Source: Rhodocollybia butyracea (Eukaryota > Basidiomycota > Agaricomycetes > Agaricales > Omphalotaceae). Taken from it: 64,000 nt of DNA. Positions 43,896 through 54,759 of the stretch are shown here, one piece after another. Position 1 is the first letter of the stretch; the number at the start of each line of letters is the position of its first letter. A program made the position numbers and the translations under genes. Under the pieces are notes generated by a model that saw only the letters and a program-made list of their open reading frames with translations, did no database searches and was not told the origin of the DNA. The DNA lies in the NCBI GenBank assembly GCA_015501585.1, contig JADNRY010000139.1, positions 99,565 through 163,564 of the forward strand, read 5' to 3'.

Positions 43896-45297
43896 ATGCG
43901 ATCTGCTCTTCCCTTTATGCTTATAGTTAGCTCGATACTTGCGGTATGCCCTCTTCCAATGGATGAACCTGGCGGGTCTTCTAGACAACTACAGCCATCT
44001 GTAAGTGTTGGTTACTTGGCAATTGTACTATACCTGATGTCCACGGTGACGTGTTACCCGCAGGGGAGCAGTACACTCACTGCGACCTTCCTTAATGCTC
44101 AAACAGGTGAAAAACACGGTGGCCCAGATCGACCTCCATTGAAGAAAACTGCGGGAAGGCTCACCACTGCTATAGCTAAAGCCTTGAACATAAAGGACAC
44201 AACAATAATCAACTACCACGGTCAATTCGAGCCACTTGGTCAGGATGAGATCGTGTATTTCCGATTAAATGGAGGGCACAAGTGTCAGAAACCATCGTGT
44301 TTCGGATGGATAGTAGACACTGGTGAGTGCTTGCCCTCTGATCGAGTTTTCCTTGTGTTCCTCATATATACCTTGGTAGTCTACAGGAATCCCAATACTG
44401 ACCGGCTTGATGACCGTTGGAAAACGTTTTACATTGGTATTAGCTCACACGCGTCAGGCCGGGACCGGTTCAAACCCGCGGATGAGTGCATTGGGGTCCA
44501 TCCTCCGTTGGTTAGCTCCAAGATAAAGGACAGATGGAACACCTTTAAAGATGCAGCGCAGTCATCATTTCTTCCACATATCCCCCCGCCAGCTGTGCCG
44601 CCAACAGGAGCGTCATTGCAGAAGGTATCGTTCATGATGGTTGTAAGTCTTTGCTACTGGGTAAAATTGTGCTATACCTGATCGGCATATTTCCAGCGAC
44701 CTACCGTGACCTTCGTGACCCTCCAAGGCCAGATCTACCAACCTAATGATCCATTTCCCTCGAAGTTCGCAGATACTATGGCCGACGTGATCAGGGAGAT
44801 CTTCGAGATGGAATGTTCAGTAGTGTATTACGGCTCACCTTTTATGCGGAATACGGACAAGCATGAGCGGGTTTATTTCGGGTTCGTCGGAGGGAACTTT
44901 GGCCCAGAGTTCTGTACAGAAAAGGAACCATGTTTTGGGTGGACAGGAATGGGTCGTGAGTACTTGCTCCTGAATCTGGATTCTTGCCTTGTTCATGTAT
45001 ACTTTGGTAGCTTATATACCTCCTGGACAGTGGGAAGGAAGTCCTGGAGCCAAGTTCAGTCAAAGATATCTGGAAATTCACCAGCTAGTATCAGGAGGAA
45101 TTTCGCGGTTTCGATTACTTAAAGCATACCCAGCATTAGATGCAACTGATCCCCTCAATGATCCAAAGTTCATGGTATTCATGAATATAGGCAGCGAATT
45201 TGTGGATAGATTTGTGATTCCTCCCGAGCTCCCGAACCTCGGCCAAAGTCATGTATCATTTTCGCGTCACGTCGAAGTTTTGCAAAAAGTCTATTAG
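43896..45297 (+). CDS. Secreted two-domain CFGW-type protein, paralogue 2
   Basis: Exons 43896-44000, 44064-44322, 44380-44642, 44697-44955 and 45011-45297 give 390 residues. Signal peptide MRSALPFMLIVSSILAVC. Domain 1 (about 36-209) has INYHGQFEPLGQ, IVYFRLNGGHKC and SCFGW. Domain 2 (about 210-390) has VVYYGSPFM, RVYFGFVGGN and EPCFGWTGMG, then KFSQRYLEIHQ and a C-terminal extension past the FVIP motif that the other two lack. Introns 1 (63 bases) and 2 (57 bases) are multiples of three without in-frame stops, so a transcript retaining them stays open (43896-44681 reads through) and would insert hydrophobic segments. Function unknown; extracellular by signal peptide. Confidence 0.82.
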
Positions 45298-46030
45298 AAA
45301 TGCCTCTATCATCCCTAAATAGATACCGAATTAAGTAGACAGGGGATAGTACTATCTCAGTAAACTTTATATCATAGAATATACACTAGATTTGCTGTTG
45401 TTAATTGGTTTTAAAAGATTGATTTATTTAACCTGGTAAGTTCGGCGGCTGCTTGCTTTTATGCCTCATTACTCACCGACGGTCAGTGTACGCTTTGCGC
45501 AACTCGATCCGCGCTCGCCTTTCCGTCGGTGCAGTTTGGGTGCAGTGCACTTGTTCAGTCTGGTACGCTCCGCGCGCTTGCAGCCGACTGCCCTTTTCTG
45601 ACTTGTGCTCGAATCTTCAGTCACCCTCATCAATGTTTCATTTTCGTTTTCTACTTACTTACTTATTTCTAGTGAATAGTCAGCTTGGTGCTTGCTTTCT
45701 TCAAAAACAACGCCTGATTGACTAGAATGGAGATAGACCTAAATGAACTTGTAAATGATTTAATGAATCTTTTATGTTGAAGAACAGTTTGATCTTCGAG
45801 TTGTACTCAAGTAGTACGCAAAGGTACCAGCATATAATTCATTACCAAAATCTGTTAGCACCCAAGCCTCAAGCCCTAACGAGCCCTGCATCTGTACAGC
45901 TTGTCGGCTTGTACGGTGCGAATGGTCCGGGTCGATGTTTCCATCACACCGGCTTGCATTTGCAATCGTAGAGCGTATTATGAGGTATTATGAGCCTCAT
46001 CTTGCCTCAGCAAACGTCGCCCTCGATACG
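45298..46030. other. Intergenic; upstream region of paralogue 3
   Basis: No gene recognised. From about 45890 the sequence matches the upstream region of paralogue 2. Confidence 0.5.
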
Positions 46031-46040
46031 GTAATAAAAG
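46031..46040 (+). promoter_or_regulatory. TATA box and conserved leader of secreted paralogue 3
   Basis: GTAATAAAAG about 105-114 bases upstream of the ATG is followed by CAACATGGGGA, TGTTCCACTAG and GGTCAGTCCCCCACTCGGAC. Confidence 0.65.
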
Positions 46041-46144
46041 CAACATGGGGACGGAAATGTTCCACTAGTAGTAGTTCTGCTGGTCAGTCCCCCACTCGGA
46101 CAGCTTGCTGTTCACGCCACATACCTTGCAACATTACTCCAAAA

Positions 46145-47479
46145 ATGAGCTCTGCTCTTCTCTTTATGCTCATAATTCGCTCTATACTTGCTGTATGCCC
46201 TCTTCCGATGAATGAACCACCTCAGTCCAGCCAACTACAGCCATCTGTAAGTGTTTGCCACTTGGTAATCGTACTACACCTGATGCCCACCAGGGGAGCA
46301 ACGAACTCACTGTGAGTTTCCTTAATGCGCAAACAGGTGAATGCGTCGGTGGCCCAACTCATTTTCCACCATCGAGATCGAAAATGAAATACCAAGTTGA
46401 CACTATGTTGACTGCAGCTTTGAATTTGAAGAACCCAGTTATACATTACTATGGTATATTCGACCCACCTGGACGTAATAGGTTTGTCTATTTCGAATTA
46501 ATCGGAGGACAGTGTCATCCATGTTTTGGGTGGATAGCAGAAGGTGGTGAGTGCTTGCTTTCTAATCTGGTCTTCTTTGTTTTCCTGATATATGCTTTGG
46601 TAGTTTACCGCGAGCTCAAAGCTGGCACTACCCGTGGCAAGGGTCCGAGAATGTATTATACTGGCATTAGCGCAGGCTTGCCAGGCCCGAACCAATTTAA
46701 ACCCGCCCGTGAGTGCGTTGGGGTCAATGCTCCATGGGCCCTCGATGACAAGAAGCCGGGTGCGAAAGACTGGAATGCCCTTAGAAAGGCGGCGCATTCA
46801 TCGTATATGGTGCTGACAAAAACATCATTGGTGCTGGCGCCGGAGGAATTCGAACTATTAACGTTACCCGTGCTTGTAAGTCTTCGGTACTACTGGTTGG
46901 TTGTGCTAAACCTGATATCGGCATATTTTTAGCGACCTATCGTGACTTTCTTGACCATCGAAGGCAAAGCCACCGCGGAACAGAAGGGTCAGTTCAAGTT
47001 TGCAGAGGACATGACCACCGTGATCAGGGAGGTGTTCGAAACGGAATACCCAGTAATATACTACGGATCACCTGTTATGCTGGATACGGATGAGCATGAA
47101 CGGGCTTATTTCAAGTTCGTCGGAGGGAACTTTGGCGAAGGGAAGTTTGGTGAAGAGACTCGGATTTGTACAGATATGGAACCATGTTATGGGTGGACAG
47201 GATTAGGTCGTGAGTGCTTGCTCCTGAATCTGGATTCTTGCGTTTTTCATGCATACTTTGGTAGCTTACATACGTCCTGGACAGTCGGAAGCGAGCGAGG
47301 CAGAGAAGTTCTCTCAAAGATATCTGGCAATTTACCAGCGAATAACACCGCGAAAGGGCACCACTGCGCGGTTTCAGATACTTAAGGTATACCCTGCAGT
47401 TGACGGAATTAGCCCTACGTCTTGGATATTCTTGGACATGAGCAAAGAATTTGTGTATAATTTTGTGATTCCTTCATAA
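46145..47479 (+). CDS. Secreted two-domain CFGW-type protein, paralogue 3
   Basis: Exons 46145-46246, 46294-46546, 46604-46875, 46933-47209 and 47265-47479 give 372 residues. Signal peptide MSSALLFMLIIRSILAVC. Domain 1 (about 35-209) has VIHYYGIFDPPGR, FVYFELIGGQC and PCFGWIAEG, then YYTGISAGLPGPNQFKPA. Domain 2 (about 210-372) has VIYYGSPVM, ERAYFKFVGGN and EPCYGWTGLG (CYGW instead of CFGW) and ends MSKEFVYNFVIPS. Its exon structure is the same as in paralogues 1 and 2. Closest overall in domain 1 to paralogue 1. The block after it carries SH3-gene debris as after paralogue 1. Confidence 0.82.
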
Positions 47480-48379
47480 GTAATACGGTGCCCGTTACCA
47501 TCATTTCCATAGTCTTGCAATTTCTTTTTGGAAAGTGCTTTGAAAATACCTCTATTATCCCTTGATAGCCACCGGATTAGGTACATATACTAGGGGATCG
47601 TATCTCAGTAAACTGTTTGTCCACTTTATCGAATATCCTCTTACCTTGATTGAAAACAATAGCTTTGCCAGTGTTAAGAACTGAAAAATCACCCACATCA
47701 AGGTAACAGGGCGGGGCATGATGGAAAAAAAAGCCATCTGCATTATCCTTCTTCTAGATTTATTGCTCCAAAGTATTGTGTATACTACTCTAATCCGACC
47801 CAGTCTGTACCGCGAGTGCCAAACTGCTTTGTACTTGCCTTCCTTGGAAAAAATTTGAATGGCGTAGAATACACATATGTACATGTACGCACGCCAATCT
47901 TGAAGATTGACTGGCATTGTCCGATAGATGCCACGGGTTCCGCGTGTTGTAACAGGAAAACCGCTCTCTCATCGATTGGGGCATCAGTGATACGAGAACA
48001 TGGCTGCCGCAAGAGATAACGATCAGTACAAGGGACCGCCGGTCTCAGACCGGATGGGCGCACTGATGTCCTGGAGGGACAAAAGCAAATGAAAGTCAGT
48101 AGAAGATAAGACGGAGAGTTGAACGCAGGGACTCAGATCCTCAAGAGTGGTGGATGCTGCAAAGAGTTTGTTTACAATCTTCCAACTTCAAGCTTCAATT
48201 GCGACATGTAGATACTTGGATGAGCAAAAAAAAGCATAGCCATCTATACAAGCTATCCACTACGATGGTTTGGCTTCGGAGTCATGGGATCGTCAACGAG
48301 GAAACTTTATTCATGCTACTCCCGATTCTTGCGACGATGGAAGCAATGATGCGGATACTAAAGTACCGAAGATCTCTAC
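47480..48379. repeat. 3' flank of paralogue 3, shared with paralogue 1
   Basis: From about 48020 it matches 33100-33420 (GATCAGTACAAGGG, CGGATGGGCGCACTGATG, ACATGTAGATACTTGGATGAGCAAAAA). No gene seen in it. Confidence 0.5.
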
Positions 48380-49340
48380 GGTGAACTATTCTTCTGCTTG
48401 AGCCAGAACAGACAGCTTGAAAAGCTCCGAACTGCTCTCCGTATTCTGCCAAACTTCGAAATGCAGCCAGGACAAGGCTACCAACGACAGCGGGCCATGA
48501 TCACCTCGCTTTCCATCCCCCTCTTCCAATAAACCCAACAGTGTCTTCCTCAACCCGCGGTATTTCCAGTAGTCCTTAAAATAATACAACACACGATATA
48601 GACCATGATCGTTTCTTCCTCCGCCCGCCCTCATATTCTCGAACTCCGACTCATAGCCGGCAGAATACAGTGAAGCAGAAGGACATGCGATGCCTCCGTC
48701 TTCATCGACTTCTTATAGTGGGTATAGATGGTTATCAATTATCGTCCAAATGCCCGTACACACGGATTGGTATTACACAGGTAGCGGATAGGCGACTCGT
48801 AGCCAATGGGATTGTGCGGAGTTGTCTGATTCGGGGAGGAAGCGGTACCGTCATCGAAGCCCATGGAAAAGTCGTGTTCGGGCTCCAAACGGGAGGGGGA
48901 GGGAAGGGGTCTGGGGAAAAGAGGCGTTTGAGATCAAAGTTCGAGATGGATCCGGGATGGAACCACCGTTGGGTGTCGCTTGGTAAGTAGATGCAATCCC
49001 TTTGGCCGTCTGCGCCAAAGTGAGGAATCGAGGATCTGTGGGCTAGTTTCGCCGCTGTGAAAATCGGCAAAAGGGATTCGGTTCCGACAGATACATGACT
49101 GAAAACCCAAGCCTTGACCGGTATCCAGGAGCAAACCGTATCCCAGGCCCAGTTGAGAATCTTTTCCTCGTAGTCGGTCCATTTTGCCGGTACTGGACGC
49201 GTACTTCTAAGCGAGCTTGCAGAGGCAACAGCAATAGTAGTAGATACCGTCGAAAAATCCGTTGAATTGCAATTTCTCAAACAAGTTTGGAGGAGACCGG
49301 CACCGGAGAATTCTCTGGGGGGATAGAAGAGACGTTGCAA
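48380..49340 (-). pseudogene. Decayed copy of the SH3-protein gene, block C
   Basis: Reading the minus strand, a partly open frame (49340-48735) keeps FSTVSTTIAVASASSLRSTR, aligning with the FSVASTNSVASANSASSLKS segment of the SH3 gene, followed by fragments of its middle part. The plus-strand text CGGTACCGTCATCGAAGCCCAT and GGTATTACACAGGTAGCGGA are inverted matches to 20060-20095 and 20185-20205. The SH3 end (near 48400, GAAAAGCTCCGAACTGCTCTCC) is also recognisable. Frameshifts and stops abound. Confidence 0.65.
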
Positions 49341-50093
49341 GCCCTTTAATTAGGCCTTAAAATCCGTTTGCGAGTCGCCTTTTCTCCTTCATACTGACAC
49401 AGTCCTGATTCCACCGCTGACGTATGTACTTCTGAGGGATAATGTGAACGCGAATAGTCTGACTTGGGGAACTGTGTGAACTGTGCGAGTTCGGGATTCA
49501 TTCATGCAACGTCGTGGAGGCTATAGACAATGAAAGTTGGTGGTGTGAGTATCAAGGCATAAAGAACAATCAATGAGATATCATATATCAACGTTTCAAC
49601 GGGGAACTTTACCTTGGCCGTTTTCTCCTCCGAGAGTTGCCATGGACTAACAACTGAAAAAGGTTACAGTGAACCAACGTGAGCTATAAAGAATATCGAT
49701 ATCTTATTTCTGACACAATTCAAGGAAACTTACGGGAGAACACATCCACCAAGCGTAAGACGAGTGCTGAAACCACTGGGCGCAATAACGAGACAAGCGA
49801 CACGGGCGTGGTGAGATGTAGTAAAGAGAGTTCAGAAAACTGCCGGTCCGTGGATCAATTTCAAATAAAAACGTGACTTCCGACCCGCGGATTACCCCTG
49901 CCGGTCACCAGGAACGCTTAGCCACTGGGAAGAAGAGGTCCAAGAGGGAAAATCTCGACGATTCTGATATCTCAAATCTGCTTGAAATGGCCCACGCCAT
50001 GGTATGCGTATTTGTCTCTCTTTCCCTCTCTGTCATCGAGAGCTTTGAGTCTACACTGTCGAAAGCAAGGTTGAAAGCCTCGAACTTCAAATC
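49341..50093. repeat. Rest of block C, then P450 upstream region
   Basis: 49341-49830 matches parts of blocks A and D (GAGTTGCCAT, AAGGTTACAGTGA, CAATAACGAGACAAGCGAC). No further gene is seen. The P450 promoter should lie in the last 250 bases, but I see no clear TATA box. Confidence 0.5.
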
Positions 50094-52423
50094 ATGGAAT
50101 CAGTGACATTGAAAGTGGTACTTTTTGGAGCGTCCTTCCTAACTCTGCTAGCAATTCAGAGGTATCTGGAGTACAGTCGACTGGTTCAATTGATGCGGTG
50201 AGATTTATACTACTACAGATGTGCTTGAACCAATATGTATCTTGATTCTTGCTTAGGGCTCCTTCACATAGTACCACCCTACTCTCTCAACGCTCAATGA
50301 TTGGACTTCTTACGGCACGTGGTATCCCCGGTGTGACAAGAGGACGGTATACTTCATGGCTGAACAAACATAGATGTGAGCTATTTGTATCATCTGTTCC
50401 CGATTTCCGGATACTAAAGACTCAAACAATAGCATATGCCGAAGAGGGATGGGATGCTGCTGTACATGTGCGCATCATCATTCTTCCATCGGGCACCTTG
50501 GAATTCTTACCATGGCTCTAGGTAAATATCTGGCCTCTCGGTGCTTCTGTGTCTCTTGTGGACGCTGCTGCGATCAAGGAGGTCACTAGCGCGCGAGCAA
50601 GGTTCCCGAAACCTGTAAAACAGTACAACACCTTATCATTCTTCGGAGAAAACATTGTTGCTTCGGAAGGCGAAAAATGGAAGAGATATCGAAAGATTAC
50701 AGCACCGAATTTTAATGATGTGCGTTTTCCTCCGTTTGATGCGCCTCATGCAAGCAGTTAATTGACGAGTAAACGAGCAGCGAAATAATAAACTCATCTG
50801 GGACGAGACTATCAGGATCATGCTTGATCTTTTTAATAACGTCTGGGGATCTCAAGAGAACGTTATCCTTGATCACACAATCAGTATCACCCTCCCGGTG
50901 AGAACTAACATCCTCTTGTGTCTAATACTTTGCTCACGCCCACTAATAGATTGCTCTATTTGTCCTTAGTGTCGCTGGTAAATGCCAATCTTTAGAATTG
51001 CTGTACATACCTCAAGGTTGTTGTGTTGTCCTTAAGCTTTTGGTCAACGAATATCATGGAAAGACGACAACACTACTCCTCCTAATCATCGGATGACGTT
51101 TAAGGATGCCCTACATGAAGTGTCTTCGAATGTGATGATTAAAGCTTTTGTTCCAGATTGGGCCCTAGGACTCACTACACATTTTCGTCGAATTCGGCTC
51201 GCTTACAAGGAGTTGAATGTAAGGCTTTGAATCTTCTTCTTCATGGACCCCAGCTAATTCCGTAGCAATTGGTGCAGACGCATATGCTGGAAATGATTGC
51301 GCAACGACGAAATGCGGAGAAGAAAGAAGAGAGAGAAGATATTCTCACTAATCTTCTGGATGCTAGTGCTGATGATCCAACGTTCACCGACGAAGAGGTG
51401 ATGGGAAATATTTTCGTATTCCTTATAGCAGGACACGAGGTGCATGTTCCCTTCTTCCAGCTGTGTTTCTTCGCATACTTACTCATATCGTGGATTTTCT
51501 GTAGACCACTGCTCACACCCTCTGCTTTACGTTTGCGCTACTTGCTCTTTATCCAGATGAGCAGGAGAAACTTTTCCAGCACATCAAGTCGATCCTTCCT
51601 GATGGGAGGATACCTGTGAGCTAGTTGTACTCATCATCTGTACTTTAAACTTCTGATTGTGATGTCAGACATACGAAGAGATGCCCCTGTTTACCCAGTC
51701 AATGGCGTGAGTCCATGCTTATGTTGATACCGATAAGTTGTCATCTCGCCCGGACAGTGTCCTGAACGAAACTTTACGAATGTACACCCCTGTGAGATAT
51801 ATCTCACCCAGATATTGCAATTGAAGTTCTGACTCTTCCCTCCAGGGACACGCTATACCGAAGTACAGCGCAGAAGATACGAGGCTGACCATAAGTAATG
51901 CTGCCGGCGACAAGCATGATTTGATTTTACCTCAAGGCACACCGGTTGTGATCGACGCAGTTGGTCTGCACTACAATCGTATGCTTATTTGCTGGCATCA
52001 CCGTTTTACGATGTATCTTACTATCAACTCCCTTTTCCCCAGCTCGCTACTGGAAAGACCCTGAAGAATTCAAACCTGCTCGGTTCTTGAACCCAGACTG
52101 GCCCCGAGATGCATTTTTTCCTTTCAGCGCCGGTAAGATTTATCTATTTTGTTCAGTCCATTAACTCTTCTCACTGCCTCCAGGACCTCGTGCATGCCTC
52201 GGGCGCAAGTAAGCCACTATGTTGTCCCACTACCACCTAATATCTAAGCTAAATCTCTCTTCGTCTCTTTAGATTTTTTGAAACAGAAGGCACTGCCGTT
52301 CTCACAATGATGATCTCGAGATATAAGATCGAGATCAAAGAGGAACCTCAGTTTGCGAGTGAGACGTTTGCAGAGAAAAGCGCTCGAGTGTTGGCGTCCA
52401 AGCCTGGAATTACCATGACGTGA
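50094..52423 (+). CDS. Cytochrome P450 monooxygenase
   Basis: Fifteen exons join in phase to 510 residues, normal for a fungal microsomal P450. Exon bounds: 50094-50197, 50257-50375, 50433-50461, 50522-50719, 50781-50897, 50950-50977, 51037-51218, 51266-51439, 51505-51615, 51669-51706, 51758-51791, 51846-51978, 52043-52132, 52184-52208 and 52273-52423. The N-terminal hydrophobic anchor VVLFGASFLTLLAI is followed by the WKRYRKITAPNF helix-C segment, the I-helix oxygen-binding AGHETT (split by intron 8), the K-helix ETLR (ExxR), PARFLNP, and the heme loop FSAGPRACLGRK with the ligand Cys. It should be an ER-anchored haem-thiolate oxygenase needing a P450 reductase; the substrate cannot be told. 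No biosynthetic partners are visible nearby. Confidence 0.9.
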
Positions 52424-53134
52424 GTGTTTTGGTTTGAGCGCGAGACAACTCATTCTTACTGGGGTGTAGACCTCTTCGCGTTCCCTTGGTTTTCAAGCGC
52501 CGTTGAGCCTATAGTCCATTTCCATAACATGAATAGACACTACTAGCTCACCTTACTCTGTATTTATATCTTGCTGGGGAACTGCAGATGGGGCGAGAAA
52601 TTGTTGGAGCCGTTCCAAGCAAGTTTAGGCTACCTGCAAGCAGCAACACCAGTGGATATTACGAGATTGTTACCTGAACGTATTCTATTACCCGAACGCG
52701 TTCAAAGAGACGCAGAGCTAACAGGAGGGCAGCCCAAACAGGAATGCATACAGAAGGAAAGCTAGCTTGAAACTAGCATTGGGAGCATACAAAGAGCCGT
52801 TATTACGGACAAACAACTTAGACACGCCGGAAAGTAGATTGAACACATTACTACATTTGCGATGCATCACCGATAAATGAGGACACAACGTAGAAATAAG
52901 AAGGGGTCTGATTCGTTGCAACATGAACTTATGATGGCAAACTACATCGTGGCGGCAGCAAGCGTGTTATCTAGCAGGGGGACTGAGAGTTATCTACTAG
53001 CAGTCATCAGCCAGGGCTGAAAATATCTAAGGGTATACCTGCAACTCTACCGGGGGCCTTATATTGCCAGCAGCAAATGTAGTCGAGAGGAAATAACTTA
53101 TAAGCATAGCATGTCCTTCCGCTGCGCCGTATTC
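52424..53134. other. Intergenic, nothing recognised
   Basis: Downstream of the P450. No coding pattern; the right edge begins the SH3-gene debris of block D. Confidence 0.45.
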
Positions 53135-53400
53135 TACTGGGTATAAACCGAAATTGGGAGTCAAGGTATATGAGGGCGGGCATGACAACCTCGTCTGGGA
53201 GGAAGAGATGATTATGGTCTACTGTGCAATGTACTATGGGGTGCAGGTGGAAAGCGATGTGGTCATTGCGACGTTGATGCTGGTAGCCTTGTTCTGTATG
53301 CATTTGACGGAATACGGAGAGCTTCTCAAACTAGATGTTCTAGCTCAGGCGGCGGAAGGGAAGAGGAGTCTATTGCAGAGATCTTCGATATATTCATTGT
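53135..53400 (+). pseudogene. Decayed C-terminal fragment of the SH3-protein gene (block D, plus orientation)
   Basis: It matches 20335-20700 in direct orientation: GGGTATAAACCGAAATTGGG, TATGAGGGCGGG, TCGTCTGGGAGGAAGAG and near the end GATGTTCTAGCTCAGGCGGCGGAAGGG. Its orientation is opposite to the other fragment of the same gene 90 bases downstream, so block D has an internal inversion. Confidence 0.6.
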
Positions 53401-53489
53401 GCCGCGAGAATCGAGAGTATCTTTAGGGGATGAATGAAACTCGCCCGTCAACGATCCTATGATTTCGAAGCCATGATAAAGGCCCGAGT

Positions 53490-53994
53490 AGGTCTAGATC
53501 CAGATTGGCATTACGCATGTAACGGATAGGCGATTCGTGGTCATTGAGATTATATTCAAAGCCGTCTGATTCGAAGGAGGATGCGGTACCGCCATTGAAG
53601 CCAATGGAAGGTCGTGCTCAAGCTCCAAACGGGTGGGGGAGGGTAAGAGGTCTGGTGATAAGTTGGAGGTGTTTGAGATCGGGTGAGAGATGAATCGAGG
53701 ATGGAGCCCGTTGGATCATCGCTGTGTGTCGATGGTGGAGAAGATTCTGGGTGGAATAGAATCGATGGTATTGGTCCCGGTCAGCGTTGGTCCTTGGAAC
53801 CCGTCCGCAAGTCCTCCAATTGTTAGATTTTCCCTTTTAACCTCTCCTTTTCCTGCATCATCTCCTTCATCCAGTACCGATTCCACTGTAGATGTATACA
53901 CGAAGTTGAAAACTGAGACCTGAGTGGGAGAGAGATGATGTGATTGTGAAGGGCTTGACCAGTGTGGTTTGGGACACGCGAGTTCGGGGTTCAT
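53490..53994 (-). pseudogene. Decayed middle fragment of the SH3-protein gene (block D, minus orientation)
   Basis: Inverted matches to 19930-20210 include GATCCAGATTGGCATTACGCA, GCGGTACCGCCATTGAAGCC, and GGTGTTTGAGATCGGGTGAGAGAT. Reading frames are broken. This is the third such copy in the window. Confidence 0.65.
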
Positions 53995-54128
53995 GGAACA
54001 TCGTGGAGGCTGTATCCAAAAAAGTTGATGATGTGAATACTGAAGGACAAGTAACTTTACAATGGCCTGGTTCTCCTCGACTAATTACTTTGATTGCGGG
54101 TTTAAACGTTTATGCCCAGCAAAAAGCC

Positions 54129-54425
54129 GCACTGGGTTGATCTGTGCTTTTATATTGAAAAGTGGCCGATTTCTGGGCAGCAGCTGTGAAGTGGTTGAGC
54201 TCTGTTAATCTCGGTCTATCTCAGCCTATCTCAGCTCTGCACAGTGTTGGGCTGATGCCCATTTCATTCAATTACGGCTTTCAATACATAAGCTCAGCAT
54301 GAGTTTTCACTTCCACGCTGGGCAGGGCCGAGACTGGCTGAGGTTGGCTGGATTTATATGTTGATCAGCCTGGTGCCCAGAAATCAGCCACTTTTCAAAT
54401 ATAAAAGCACAGACAAACCCAGTGC
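54129..54425. mobile_element. 297 bp inverted-repeat element (MITE-like)
   Basis: The ends GCACTGGGTTGATCTGTGC and, inverted, GCACAGACAAACCCAGTGC begin imperfect inverted repeats of about 50 bp that also include TTTTATAT, AAAAGTGGC and ATTTCTGGGCA. The interior has further complementary stretches, so the whole unit can fold. I cannot assign a target duplication or superfamily. Confidence 0.65.
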
Positions 54426-54759
54426 GACTTCTCACTGGGGTTTATGGCCTGTTGCTTGAATGTTTGTTGAACTTTGAGCTTGAGTTGCCATCGAGTAACG
54501 GCTGAGAAAGTTACAATAGAGAATCGACAACGTTGTAATGTTTCTGAAACGGCTCAAGGCAACTCAGAAGAGAGTCTGAGTGTACGATGAGCGCAAATCA
54601 CTGGACGCAATAATGCGACAAGAGACACGAATGAGACGTTAGCATTTTAAGCAGGTAAGAGTTAAGTAAGAGAGAGAAAAACTGCGGCCCCTGCTCCGCA
54701 ATCAGATAATTTATACTTGAAGCAAGAACATACAAGTTACAACTGGACCAAGTGTCTAT
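54426..54759. repeat. Rest of block D
   Basis: It contains the undisturbed version of the CACTA insertion site (GAGTTGCCATCGAGTAACGG, then GAGAAAGTTACAATAGAG) at about 54483-54532 and the CAATAATGCGACAAGAGACAC match to blocks A and C. No gene. Confidence 0.6.
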
